From Dokdonella_A sp014338185 (GTDB lineage Bacteria > Pseudomonadota > Gammaproteobacteria > Xanthomonadales > Rhodanobacteraceae), in NCBI GenBank assembly GCA_030263295.1, contig SZOS01000010.1, forward strand, positions 24,992-88,991: DNA of 64,000 bases, given 5' to 3'. The notes beneath the pieces are model-generated. The model saw only the letters and a list, made by a program, of their open reading frames with translations. It did no database searches and was not told the DNA's origin. Shown here one piece after another: positions 47,612 to 58,917 of the stretch (positions within the stretch are counted from its first letter, which is position 1; each line of letters begins with the position of its first letter). The position numbers and the translations under genes were made by a program.

Positions 47612-47680
47612 CGGATCGCGTGCGCAAGCGGGCAGGGACTGGCCGCGAAATCATGCGTCGGGTGGGCGCGATGGCCGCGG

Positions 47681-47709
47681 TTGCCGGGGGTGGACAGTTA
47701 GGCTATAAC
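47681..47709 (+). promoter_or_regulatory. Sigma-70 promoter of the DksA-variant gene
   Basis: TTGCCG (47681-47686) and TATAAC (47704-47709) are separated by exactly 17 bases. The predicted start lies about 30 bases before the ATG at 47745. Confidence 0.6.
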
Positions 47710-47744
47710 ACGCGACCGCTCGAGTCACAAGGCGATCATCGGAC

Positions 47745-48689
47745 ATGGCGACAAGCAAGGCGAAAGGCAAGGCGAAAGCACCCGCGCCGCGCAAGGCGGC
47801 GAAGGCGGCCAAACCCGGCGCAGCCAAGAAGGCCGCCGCGGCGAAGAAGCCCGTGGCGAAGAAGCCGGCCAAGCCACCCGAGCGCAAGTCTCCGGTCGCG
47901 AAGCCCTCGCCAGCGAAGAAGGTCGCGGCGAAGAAGCCTGCGGCGAAGAAGCCTGCGGTGGGCAAGGCGGCGCCGAAGAAGCCGGTGGCGAGCAAGGCTG
48001 CCACCACCAAGGCAGCCGGCAAGGCGGTTGCCCGCAAGCCGGTGGCCAGCCCGCGCGCGGTCGCCAAGCCGGCGCCCAAGGCCACCGCGCACAAGCCCGT
48101 GGCGCACACCCATTCATCGAACAAGGGCGCCGCGCCTGCCGCGGCGCCGAGCAAGCCATCCGTGAAAACAGGCAAGACCAGTCATACCGAAGGCGTCACC
48201 GCGCGTGCCGTCAAGCGTTCGGCCGAGGCCGAGGGCATCACATTGCAGGACGGCCGCTACGCGCTGCCCGCCACCACCACGATCGACCTGCCCAAGGGCT
48301 ACCGGCCCGGGCCCAAGGAAGAGTACATGGGCCCGCCGCAGCTGCAGTACTTCCGCAACAAGCTCAGCCAGTGGCGCGAGAGCCTGGTCGAGGAAAGCCG
48401 CCAGACCATCGAAAGCCTGCGCGATGAAGTGCGTGATGTGGGCGATGAGGCCGAACGCGCCACGCGCGAGACCGAGAACTCGCTCGAACTGCGCACGCGC
48501 GACCGCTATCGCAAGCTCATCGCCAAGATCGACAAGGCGCTCAAGCGCATCGAGGAAGGCCGCTACGGCTTCTGCGAGGAGACCGACGAGGAGATCGGCA
48601 TCGAGCGCCTGGAGGCGCGCCCGATCGCCACGCTCAGCCTCGACGCGCAGGAGCGTTGGGAACATCGCCAGAAGCAGATGGGCGATTGA
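47745..48689 (+). CDS. dksA: DksA-type RNA polymerase-binding protein with histone-like N-terminal tail
   Basis: A 314-residue protein. Residues 1-125 are almost entirely Lys, Ala and Pro in KKPAA/KKPVA-type repeats, like histone H1 tails. The C-terminal half (about 195-314) is a DksA domain: a coiled coil with the acidic tip region ERATRETENSLELRTRDRYRKL and the GRYGFCEETDEEIGIERLEARP segment. Only the first of the four zinc-finger Cys remains (C277); the others read Thr, Ser and Ala. Zinc-free DksA2 of Pseudomonas shows that such forms can work. The basic tail probably binds DNA or RNA. Confidence 0.85.
   Translation: MATSKAKGKAKAPAPRKAAKAAKPGAAKKAAAAKKPVAKKPAKPPERKSPVAKPSPAKKVAAKKPAAKKPAVGKAAPKKPVASKAATTKAAGKAVARKPVASPRAVAKPAPKATAHKPVAHTHSSNKGAAPAAAPSKPSVKTGKTSHTEGVTARAVKRSAEAEGITLQDGRYALPATTTIDLPKGYRPGPKEEYMGPPQLQYFRNKLSQWRESLVEESRQTIESLRDEVRDVGDEAERATRETENSLELRTRDRYRKLIAKIDKALKRIEEGRYGFCEETDEEIGIERLEARPIATLSLDAQERWEHRQKQMGD
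47750..48110 (+). repeat. Lys/Ala-rich coding repeat in dksA
   Basis: Irregular tandem repeats of AAGAAGCC(T/G)GCGGC-type units encode the KKPAA-like tail. Unit number is likely to vary between strains because the copies are short and similar. Confidence 0.6.
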
Positions 48690-48830
48690 GGCACGCGGCG
48701 GGTGCGACCCCGCCGCGGCGAACCATCACCTGCGCATGCCGGGCGTCGCGCGCCGGTGTCCGCGCACCACGATCCACCCGGCTCCGCATCGCCTGCGCCG
48801 GATGGACGCCAGTCACGGGTTGTCCGCTGC

Positions 48831-50189
48831 ATGAGCGCAACGCACTACTTCGGTACCGACGGCATCCGCGGCCGCGTCGGCGAATGGCCGATCACGGCCG
48901 ATTTCATGCTGCGCCTCGGCCGCGCGCTCGGTGCCGTGCTCGCTGCGCGTGGTGGCGCGGCCAACGTGGTGATCGGCAAGGACACGCGCATCTCGGGTTA
49001 CATGTTCGAGTCGGCGCTCGAAGCCGGCCTGGTCGCCGCGGGCGCGGGCGTGAGCCTGCTCGGGCCGATGCCCACGCCTGCGGTGGCCTACTTCACGCGT
49101 TCGCTGCGCGCGAGCGCGGGCATCGTGATCAGCGCCTCGCACAACAGCCACCACGACAACGGCATCAAGTTTTTCTCCAGCGCGGGCGAGAAGCTCGACG
49201 ATGCGCTGGAAGCGGCGATCGAGGCCGAGCTGGAGGCGCCGTTCACCACCGTGGCTTCGGCTTCGATCGGCAAGGTCGTGCGCGTGCGCGATGCGGTGGT
49301 GCGCTATGTCGAGTTCTGCAAGTCGACCGTGCCGGCCACGCTCAACCTGCGCGGACTGTCGCTCGTGCTCGACTGCGCGCATGGCGCAACCTACCAGGTG
49401 GCGCCCACGGTGTTCAGCGAACTGGGTGCGCGGGTGGAGGCGATCGGCGTCGCGCCCGACGGCCTCAACATCAACCGCGAGGTCGGCTCGACCCATCCGC
49501 AGGCGCTCATGCGCGCGGTGGTCGAACGCGGCGCCGACCTCGGCATCGGCTTCGACGGCGACGGTGATCGCGTGGTCATGGTCGATCGCCACGGCGCGCT
49601 GGTCGATGGCGACCAGCTGCTGTACCTGCTCGCGCGCGACTGGCACGCCTGCGGGCGCCTGCACGGCCCGCTGGTCGGCACGCTCATGAGCAATTTCGGG
49701 CTGGAGCGCGCGATGGCCGGGCTGGGGGTGCCGTTCCTGCGCGCCAAGGTGGGCGACCGCCACGTGCTGCAACTGCTCAAGCAGCATGGCGGCGTGCTCG
49801 GCGGCGAGACCTCGGGCCACATCCTCACGCTCGACCGCACCACCAGCGGCGATGCGATCGTGGCCGCGCTGCAGGTGCTGGAGGCGCTGCAGCGTGCCGA
49901 CCAGCCGCTCGACCTGGCCGTGGCCGGCATGAGCAAGGTGGCCCAGCACACCGAGAACGTCGCGGTCGCGGGGGATGCCGCCGCGGTGGTCGCCGCGGCG
50001 CCGGTGCGCGCGGCTCTCGAGCGCATCGAGCAGGCGCTGCGCGGCCATGGCCGCGTGGTGCTGCGGCCGTCGGGCACCGAGCCGCTGGTGCGCGTCACCA
50101 TCGAGGCCGATGACGCTGCATTGGTGCAGCGCTATGCGCGCGAACTCGCGCAGGCCGTAGAATCGGTGGCCTCGCAACGACATGGATGA
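48831..50189 (+). CDS. glmM: Phosphoglucosamine mutase
   Basis: A 452-residue enzyme of full family length. The phosphoserine loop ISASHNSHHDNGIK (about 101-112), metal loop GFDGDGDR (about 242), sugar loop GGETSGH and phosphate-binding RPSGTEPLVR are all present. It converts glucosamine-6-phosphate to the 1-phosphate for UDP-GlcNAc, hence peptidoglycan and lipid A. The start at 48831 directly precedes the conserved FGTDGIRG. Confidence 0.97.
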   Translation: MSATHYFGTDGIRGRVGEWPITADFMLRLGRALGAVLAARGGAANVVIGKDTRISGYMFESALEAGLVAAGAGVSLLGPMPTPAVAYFTRSLRASAGIVISASHNSHHDNGIKFFSSAGEKLDDALEAAIEAELEAPFTTVASASIGKVVRVRDAVVRYVEFCKSTVPATLNLRGLSLVLDCAHGATYQVAPTVFSELGARVEAIGVAPDGLNINREVGSTHPQALMRAVVERGADLGIGFDGDGDRVVMVDRHGALVDGDQLLYLLARDWHACGRLHGPLVGTLMSNFGLERAMAGLGVPFLRAKVGDRHVLQLLKQHGGVLGGETSGHILTLDRTTSGDAIVAALQVLEALQRADQPLDLAVAGMSKVAQHTENVAVAGDAAAVVAAAPVRAALERIEQALRGHGRVVLRPSGTEPLVRVTIEADDAALVQRYARELAQAVESVASQRHG

Positions 50190-50195
50190 GCGCCG

Positions 50196-51134
50196 ATGAG
50201 CGCAGCCATACCCAGCTTCGACATCGCCCGCTACGACAGCGACCGCGCGGGTTTCGTCGCCGACCTCGGCGCGGCGTACCGCGAATGGGGATTCGCGGGC
50301 ATCCGCAACCACGGCATCCCGGCGCAGCTCATCGACGATGCCTACGCCGCGTTCAAGGCGTTCTTCGCCCTGCCGCTCGAAACCAAGATGAAGTACCACC
50401 TCGCCGGCAGCGGCGGTGCGCGCGGCTACACGCCGTTCGGGGTGGAGACGGCCAAGGACTCGAAGTACCCGGACCTCAAGGAGTTCTGGCACATCGGCCG
50501 CGAGATCGCGCGCGACTCGCCGCACGCGCAGGTGATGGCGGCCAACCTGTGGCCGGCCGAGGTGGCGCAGTTCCAGCGCCATGGCTATGCGCTGTACGAC
50601 GCGCTCGATGCGCTGGGCGTGCGGGTGCTGCGCGCGCTGGCACTGCACATCGGCCTGCCCGAGACCTGGTTCGACGACAAGGTCGACCACGGCAACTCGA
50701 TCCTGCGGCCGATCCACTACCCACCGATCACCACGCCGGACCTGCCCAACGTGCGCTCGGGCGCGCACGAGGACATCAACTTCATCACGCTGCTGGTCGG
50801 CGCCAGTGCCCAGGGCCTGCAGGTGCTGTCGCGCAAGGGCGAGTGGGTCCCGTTCACCGCCGACGCCGACACCATCGTGGTCAACATCGGCGACATGCTG
50901 CAGCGCCTGACCAACCACGTGTATCCCTCGACCACCCACCGCGTGGTCAATCCCCCGGGCGAAGAGGGCCGCAAGCCGCGCTACTCGGTGCCATTCTTCC
51001 TGCATCCCAACCCCGAGTTCCTGATCCAGTCGTTGCCCGGCTGCGTCAGTGCCGACAACCCCGATCGCTACCCGCAACCGATCACTGCGCATGAGTACCT
51101 GCAGCAACGGTTGCGCGAGATCCGGCTGATCTGA
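50196..51134 (+). CDS. 2-oxoglutarate/Fe(II)-dependent oxygenase, isopenicillin-N-synthase-like
   Basis: A 312-residue oxygenase 6 bases after glmM. The N-terminal DIOX_N part contains GFAGIRNHGI. The iron triad is HED (about 190-192) and the His of STTHRVV (about 247), and the 2-oxoglutarate clamp is RYSVPFF (about 262). Members hydroxylate or desaturate small molecules; bacterial members of this form act on unknown substrates. Cotranscription with glmM is likely, though a TAGAAT at 50157-50162 may give it its own promoter. Confidence 0.85.
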   Translation: MSAAIPSFDIARYDSDRAGFVADLGAAYREWGFAGIRNHGIPAQLIDDAYAAFKAFFALPLETKMKYHLAGSGGARGYTPFGVETAKDSKYPDLKEFWHIGREIARDSPHAQVMAANLWPAEVAQFQRHGYALYDALDALGVRVLRALALHIGLPETWFDDKVDHGNSILRPIHYPPITTPDLPNVRSGAHEDINFITLLVGASAQGLQVLSRKGEWVPFTADADTIVVNIGDMLQRLTNHVYPSTTHRVVNPPGEEGRKPRYSVPFFLHPNPEFLIQSLPGCVSADNPDRYPQPITAHEYLQQRLREIRLI

Positions 51135-51148
51135 GCGCCGGTGCGCCG

Positions 51149-52879
51149 ATGAACGCAGCGCCCCGCGTTCGCGGCTGGTCCGTCCGCTGGGGCGCGAGCG
51201 TGGCCGGCCTCGTGCTGCTCGTGCTGGTGCTGGCGGTGGGCTGGCCCGGGCTGCAGGGGTACTGGGGACGCGACGATTTCTTCCAGCTCGCGCTCGCGCG
51301 CATGGTCGGCTCGCCCTGGCCGTTGTTCGGCAGCGACCACTATCCGGTGCCCGGTTCGGTGTTCCGCCCGCTCGGTTTCGCCTCGATGTGGCTGGACACC
51401 TGGCTGCTGGGCACGTCGTATCCCGCGCACGCACTGGTCGACCTCGTGCTGCATGCGGCGGCGGCGCTCGCGCTGCTGGGCCTGCTGCGGCGTGCCGGCG
51501 GCGACGTGGCCGCGGCGGCACTCGCGAGCGCGCTGTTTGCCCTGCATCCGGTGACACTCGGACCGGCGTTGTGGTGGTCGGCGCGCTTTGACGTGTTGGC
51601 GAGCCTGTGGCTGCTGCTCGCGCTGCAGGCCGGCATCGCCTGGTGCGCGCGGCCGCGGCCGCTGACCTTGCTGGGCGCGCTGCTGGCGGCGCTCGCGGCC
51701 ATGGCCAGCAAGGAGATCGGCCTGATCGCGCCCGCACTGCTGGTGCTGCTGTGGCTGCGCCATGCCTGGCTGGATCCGGCGCTGCGCCTGCGCGCAGCGC
51801 GCGCGATCGCCGCGGCGGTCGCGCTCACGCTCGCATTCCTCGCTTGGCGCGGCCAGGTGCTGGGCACCTTCGGCAGCGGCCTGCTCGGCGACACCGCGCT
51901 GGGAGAGGTGCTTGCGGCCGGGCTGCGTGCCTGGGCGCGCGACGTGCTGGGTTACCTGTCATGGGCGGCGGTGCTGGCGCCGTGGCAACGCGGCGCGCTC
52001 GCGGGCGCGCTGCTCATGCTGGCGCTGTGTTGCGCCGCGCTGGTGGCGCCGCGCTGGCGGCGCGAGGACGCACCCGATCCGCGCGCGGGTGCGGCGTTCG
52101 CGCGCGGCGACCTGTTGTGGTGCGGGCTCGGCCTCGTGCTGCTGCCCGCGCTGCTGCAGGCTCCGATCGCGCGGCTCAACGCGGCGCCGCTGCAGGCCGG
52201 CCAGTCGGCGGTCGAGGCCGCGATGCAGGCGCGCCTGTACTACCTGGGCATGGCCGGCGTGGCGATCTGGCTGGGCGTGCTGCTGCAGGCGTGCCGCGGC
52301 CGCGTGCGCGCCCTGGCATGGGGCGCGAGTGCGCTGCTGGTGGGCGCCCTGGGCGGCGCCGCGCACGATGCGGCGCGCGCATCCGCGCAGCGTTCCTGGC
52401 ACAACGGCGCGAGCGCACGCGCGGCGGTCGCCGCGGTCGATCGCCTGCCGCTGGCGCGCATCCCCTGCCGCATCGTGTTCATCGATGCGCCGCAGCCGCC
52501 CGAGTGGGGCGGGTTCGTGTCGATGGACGGCATCGTCAAGGCGCTCGCGACGGACCGCGGCGCGATCGGGCGTTGCTGGATCTTCGAGGACCACACGCCC
52601 ACCTGGTTCCATCTGCAGGAGGCCGATGCGCAGCCGGTCGACGCCTTGCCGTGGACCCCGCTCGCGCTTGCCGCGGCGCCACTGGTGTGGCCGCGGGTGG
52701 GCGCGCTCGCCTATGCCTACCTGGTGCCGCCGGCCGAACTGGACCTGCACACGGTCCTCGGCACGCATTTCCTGCGCTGGCAGGACGGCCGCTTCCAGGA
52801 CATCAGCAGCGACGTGGCCGCGGGCCACGTGCCGGTGCGGCTTGGCGACGGCGCGCCGACCGTGCCGCGGCATAATTGA
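51149..52879 (+). CDS. Polytopic membrane protein, GT-C glycosyltransferase-like
   Basis: A 576-residue protein with roughly 10-12 membrane helices. After TM1 the first loop holds GYWGRDDFFQLALAR, an acidic DD motif in the position used by GT-C enzymes. Later features are GPALWWSARFDVL and MASKEIGLIAPALL, as in TMTC/DUF1736-type proteins. The C-terminal 120 residues are soluble and probably periplasmic. A lipid-linked sugar transferase role is inferred. A GtrA-like flippase subunit is encoded two genes downstream. Confidence 0.6.
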   Translation: MNAAPRVRGWSVRWGASVAGLVLLVLVLAVGWPGLQGYWGRDDFFQLALARMVGSPWPLFGSDHYPVPGSVFRPLGFASMWLDTWLLGTSYPAHALVDLVLHAAAALALLGLLRRAGGDVAAAALASALFALHPVTLGPALWWSARFDVLASLWLLLALQAGIAWCARPRPLTLLGALLAALAAMASKEIGLIAPALLVLLWLRHAWLDPALRLRAARAIAAAVALTLAFLAWRGQVLGTFGSGLLGDTALGEVLAAGLRAWARDVLGYLSWAAVLAPWQRGALAGALLMLALCCAALVAPRWRREDAPDPRAGAAFARGDLLWCGLGLVLLPALLQAPIARLNAAPLQAGQSAVEAAMQARLYYLGMAGVAIWLGVLLQACRGRVRALAWGASALLVGALGGAAHDAARASAQRSWHNGASARAAVAAVDRLPLARIPCRIVFIDAPQPPEWGGFVSMDGIVKALATDRGAIGRCWIFEDHTPTWFHLQEADAQPVDALPWTPLALAAAPLVWPRVGALAYAYLVPPAELDLHTVLGTHFLRWQDGRFQDISSDVAAGHVPVRLGDGAPTVPRHN

Positions 52880-52905
52880 ACGCTTGCCAGCTGCCGTTGT
52901 TGCCG

Positions 52906-53949
52906 ATGAAGCCGATGCCTGCCGCCCATGATTCGATCCGCGCCGTGCTGTGGCAGGGTGACCACCTGCTCCTGCTCGACCAGCGCGTGCTGCCCGCGCA
53001 CGAGCGTTACCTGGACTGCCGCGGCAGCGCCGAGGTGGCGCAGGCGATCACCGACCTCGTGGTGCGCGGCGCGCCCGCGATCGGCATCGCCGCGGCCTGG
53101 GGCGTGGTGCTCGCGGCGCAGCGCGATCCGGCCACGCTGGGCGCGGCGCTGGCGCAGCTGCGCGCGGCGCGCCCGACCGCGGTCAACCTCATGTGGGCAC
53201 TGGACCGCATGCGCGGCGTGATCGATGCCGCCCGTGCATCCGCCGCCCCCGAGCTGGTCGAGCGGCTCACGCGCGAGGCGCAGGCGATCCAGCACGAGGA
53301 CCTCGCCGCCAACCGGCGCATGGGCGAACTCGGCGCCGCACTGATCGCACCCGGCAGCGGCGTGCTCACCCACTGCAACACCGGCTCGCTGGCCACCGCG
53401 GGCTATGGCACCGCGCTGGGCGTGATCCGCGCGGGCGTGGCCGGCGGCCGCATCGCGCGCGTGTATGCGGGCGAGACGCGGCCGTGGCTGCAGGGCGCGC
53501 GCCTGACCATGTGGGAACTCGTGCGCGACGGCATTCCGGCCACCCTGATCGCCGACTCGGCCGCGGCGCACCTCATGCAGACCGGAGCGGTGCAGTGGGT
53601 GATCGTCGGCGCCGATCGCATCGCCGCCAACGGCGACACCGCCAACAAGATCGGCACCTATTCGCTGGCGCTCGCCGCGCGTCACCACGGCGTGCGCTTC
53701 ATGGTGGTGGCGCCGGCATCGACGGTGGACCTGGCCAGCGCCAGCGGCGCGGACATCGAGATCGAACTGCGCGATCCCGCCGAACTGCTCGGCTACGCGG
53801 GCACGCGCACCGTGGTCGAGGGCGCCCAGGCGTGGAACCCGGTGTTCGACGTCACGCCGCACACGCTCATCGATGCAATCGTGAGCGAGCGCGGCGTGGT
53901 CGAGCAGCCCGATGCGGCGCGCATGGCGGCGTGCTTCGGCGCGGCTTGA
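52906..53949 (+). CDS. mtnA: S-methyl-5-thioribose-1-phosphate isomerase
   Basis: A 347-residue enzyme (ATG 52906; ATG 52915 is also possible). Diagnostic stretches are VVRGAPAIGIAAAWG, the catalytic Cys in LTHCNTGSLATAGYGTALG and the catalytic Asp in VGADRIAANGDTANKIGT. It converts methylthioribose-1-phosphate to the ribulose form in methionine salvage. No other salvage gene is adjacent, so the pathway must be dispersed. Confidence 0.95.
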   Translation: MKPMPAAHDSIRAVLWQGDHLLLLDQRVLPAHERYLDCRGSAEVAQAITDLVVRGAPAIGIAAAWGVVLAAQRDPATLGAALAQLRAARPTAVNLMWALDRMRGVIDAARASAAPELVERLTREAQAIQHEDLAANRRMGELGAALIAPGSGVLTHCNTGSLATAGYGTALGVIRAGVAGGRIARVYAGETRPWLQGARLTMWELVRDGIPATLIADSAAAHLMQTGAVQWVIVGADRIAANGDTANKIGTYSLALAARHHGVRFMVVAPASTVDLASASGADIEIELRDPAELLGYAGTRTVVEGAQAWNPVFDVTPHTLIDAIVSERGVVEQPDAARMAACFGAA

Positions 53950-53953
53950 ACCG

Positions 53954-54394
53954 ATGCCTGCATCGCTGCGCCGCGAGGTCGGGCTGTTCGCGCTGAGCGG
54001 CGTGCTCGGCTTCGTGGTCGATGCCGGCATCGTGCAGTGGCTGGTGCGTGGCGCTGCGATGGATCCCTATGTGGCGCGGCTGCTTTCGTTCCTGGCCGCC
54101 GCGAGCGCGACCTGGGCATTCAACCGGCGCTTCACCTTCGCGGGTCGCGGTGCCGGCAGCAAGCGCCGGCAATGGCTGCGCTACCTGCTGGCGATGGCCG
54201 CGGGATTCGCACTCAACTACGGCGCCTACGCGCTGTGCGTGGCGCAGTGGACGCTGGTACGCCAGTGGCCTGCGATCGGGGTCGCGGTGGGATCGGTCGC
54301 GGGTGCGGTGGTCAACTTCCTCAGCGCCAAGTACTGGATCTTCGCCGTGCCGCGAGCGAGTGTGGCGCAGGCCTGCGCGCGGCGCGCGCAGTAG
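53954..54394 (+). CDS. GtrA family membrane protein
   Basis: A 146-residue protein with four membrane helices covering nearly its whole length. Family signatures are LFALSGVLGFVVDAGIVQWL, TWAFNRRFTF and VNFLSAKYWIF. GtrA proteins take part in moving undecaprenyl-linked sugars across the inner membrane. It begins 4 bases after mtnA, so it is cotranscribed with it. The GT-C-like gene upstream of mtnA could supply the transferase partner. Confidence 0.9.
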   Translation: MPASLRREVGLFALSGVLGFVVDAGIVQWLVRGAAMDPYVARLLSFLAAASATWAFNRRFTFAGRGAGSKRRQWLRYLLAMAAGFALNYGAYALCVAQWTLVRQWPAIGVAVGSVAGAVVNFLSAKYWIFAVPRASVAQACARRAQ

Positions 54395-54458
54395 CCGCGG
54401 GCACCCGCACCGGGGCGGCCGAAACCACGGGAAAACCGCCCGTTTGCAGGGGTGCCTG

Positions 54459-54467
54459 TGCTAGAAT
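54459..54467 (+). promoter_or_regulatory. Extended -10 promoter element for gyrA
   Basis: TGCTAGAAT is an extended -10, predicted to start transcription near 54474 and give a 5' leader of about 125 bases. It is identical to the element found before mfd. Confidence 0.5.
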
Positions 54468-54599
54468 CGCGCGTTGATTGCTGGCGCGCCGGAGCACCGT
54501 CGCGGGTGGTTCTCCGAGCCTCAACCCAGGCCGCCCGAGGGCGTGCCAGACGGGTGCCCGTGCGGCTGTCGCGCCCCACCGTGGACTTCGAGGTTGCCG

Positions 54600-57254
<2,655 letters not shown>

Positions 57255-57267
57255 CCCGGACGCGATG

Positions 57268-57287
57268 GCGCCGCATGGCTGCGGCGC
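57268..57287 (+). terminator. Hairpin downstream of gyrA
   Basis: An 8-bp perfect stem with a 4-base loop starts 14 bases after the gyrA stop. The U tract is missing, so it may be a weak terminator. Confidence 0.4.
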
Positions 57288-57331
57288 GTGCGGGCGTGGC
57301 GCCGCTACGCCTGCGGCGCGCTGCCGCACGG

Positions 57332-57359
57332 CTTGAAACCGGCGCCGGCTTCCCCATCT
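57332..57359 (+). promoter_or_regulatory. Sigma-32 (RpoH) heat-shock promoter of hsp20
   Basis: CTTGAAA (57332-57338) and CCCCATCT (57352-57359) are separated by 13 bases. Both boxes match the sigma-32 consensus. The predicted start is near 57366, 41 bases before the hsp20 ATG. Confidence 0.85.
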
Positions 57360-57406
57360 AGGGTGCATCGCGGCGGTTGGCGCCGCTCCTGGCAGTGGAG
57401 AGCATC

Positions 57407-57853
57407 ATGGCCATCACCCGTTACAGCCCGTGGTCCACCCCGAACAACCTGCAGACCGAGCTCATGAGCGTGTTCGACCGCTTCCTCGGCAACGACGACA
57501 CCGACCAGTCCAACATCGTGACCAGCCAGTGGACGCCGCGTGTGGACATCAAGGAGGAGGACAAGCGCTTCGTGATCCTCGCCGACATCCCCGGCGTCGA
57601 TCCCAAGGACATCGAGGTGCACATGGACAAGGGCATCCTCTCGCTCAAGGGCGAGCGGGTCTCCGAGAGCAAGGAAAACAACGGCAAGTTCACGCGCGTG
57701 GAGCGCACGCACGGCACCTTCTATCGCCGTTTCGCGTTGCCCGACAGCGCCGACGCCGATGGCATCAGTGCGGCCGGTCGCAACGGCGTGCTCGAGATCT
57801 CGATCCCGAAGAAGCCCGAGACCACGCCGCGGCGCATCGAGATCAAGGCCTGA
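57407..57853 (+). CDS. Small heat-shock protein, Hsp20/alpha-crystallin family
   Basis: A 148-residue holdase chaperone. The alpha-crystallin domain (about 43-135) includes WTPRVDIKEEDKRFVILADI and ends with the conserved GVLEISIPK, and the I-x-I-type tail is RRIEIKA. It prevents aggregation of denatured proteins in the cytoplasm. GGAG precedes ATG 57407. Expression is predicted to be RpoH-driven, and a DnaJ-type cochaperone follows 136 bases downstream. Confidence 0.95.
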   Translation: MAITRYSPWSTPNNLQTELMSVFDRFLGNDDTDQSNIVTSQWTPRVDIKEEDKRFVILADIPGVDPKDIEVHMDKGILSLKGERVSESKENNGKFTRVERTHGTFYRRFALPDSADADGISAAGRNGVLEISIPKKPETTPRRIEIKA

Positions 57854-57937
57854 TGCGCAGGCGCCGCAGGCGCGCCACCCGGTCGTTGCAGCGCGGGCTT
57901 GCCGTCGCTGCCGCCGGTGGCGTCACCGGGCATGGCC

Positions 57938-57966
57938 ACGGCCCGCGGTGCAGCACCGCGGGCCGT
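57938..57966 (+). terminator. Strong hairpin between hsp20 and cbpA
   Basis: A perfect 13-bp stem (57938-57950 with 57954-57966) with a 3-base loop. The downstream sequence TGCGTTTG has only a short T run. It could end the hsp20 transcript or protect its 3' end while letting some polymerases reach cbpA. Confidence 0.55.
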
Positions 57967-57989
57967 TGCGTTTGAAGGCGGGGTGATGC

Positions 57990-58880
57990 ATGGAATTCAA
58001 GGACTACTACGACACGCTCGGGGTGAAACCCGACGCGGGCGAGGCCGAGATCAAGGCGGCCTACCGGCGCCTCGCGCGCAAGTACCACCCCGACGTGAGC
58101 AAGGAAAGCGGCGCCGAGGACCGCTTCAAGGCGATCAACGAAGCCTACGAGGCGCTGCGCGAGCCGGACCGGCGCAAGGCCTACGACCAGTTGCGCGCGG
58201 GCGGGTATCGCGGCGGCGACGCGTTCCGCGGTCCGCCGCCGGGCTGGCAGCACGGCCAGGACTTCGGCGAGGACGGTGCCGACTTCAGTGATTTCTTCGA
58301 ATCGCTGTTCGGTGCGCGCGCGGGTGGCGCGGGCCGGCGTGGCGGCGCGCGTGGCGGGCGTGACGTGCATGCCCATCTCACGGTCGACCTGCATACCGCC
58401 TGGCGCGGCGGCCGCGAGCGCATCACGCTGCGCGACGGCGCGGGCGAGCGCACCCTCGAAGTGAAGATCCCGGCCGGCATCCTCCCCGGCCAGCAGATCC
58501 GCCTGGCCGGGCAGGGCAGCCCCGGACAGCACGGCGGCAAGGCCGGTGACCTCATACTCGAAGTCGCGCTGCGCGAGGATGCGCGCTTCCGCCTGGAAGG
58601 GCGCGACGTGCACCTGAACCTGCCGGTGGCACCGTGGGAAGCCGCACTCGGCGCCACCGTGACCGTGCCCACGCTCGGCGGCAACGTCGAACTGCGCATT
58701 CCCGCGGGCTCCGACAGCGGCCGCAAGATGCGCCTGCGTGAGCGCGGCTGGCCGGGCCAGACCCCGGGCGACCAGATCGTCACGCTCGTGGTGCACACGC
58801 CCAAGGCGCACAGCACCGAGCAACGCGGCCTGTACGAGGCGCTCGCACGCGCCTACGGGGACTTCGATCCGCGGCGTTGA
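57990..58880 (+). CDS. cbpA: DnaJ-class cochaperone (CbpA-like)
   Basis: A 296-residue protein. The J domain (1-70) carries HPD (about 33-35). A Gly/Phe-rich linker (about 70-130) and two C-terminal substrate-binding domains (HLTVDLHTAWRGG, KIPAGILPGQQIRLAGQG) follow. There is no Cys-rich zinc region, so it is CbpA/DnaJ class II type. It would stimulate DnaK's ATPase. Position after hsp20 suggests shared heat induction. Confidence 0.93.
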   Translation: MEFKDYYDTLGVKPDAGEAEIKAAYRRLARKYHPDVSKESGAEDRFKAINEAYEALREPDRRKAYDQLRAGGYRGGDAFRGPPPGWQHGQDFGEDGADFSDFFESLFGARAGGAGRRGGARGGRDVHAHLTVDLHTAWRGGRERITLRDGAGERTLEVKIPAGILPGQQIRLAGQGSPGQHGGKAGDLILEVALREDARFRLEGRDVHLNLPVAPWEAALGATVTVPTLGGNVELRIPAGSDSGRKMRLRERGWPGQTPGDQIVTLVVHTPKAHSTEQRGLYEALARAYGDFDPRR

Positions 58881-58917
58881 CGCACGGGCGTGGCGGACGG
58901 GCCGCCGCGCGGCAACC

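Noticed and set aside
47750..48110. CRISPR-like or tandem-repeat array
   Set aside because: The units are short, irregular and in frame, encoding the Lys/Ala tail of the DksA variant; there are no spacers.
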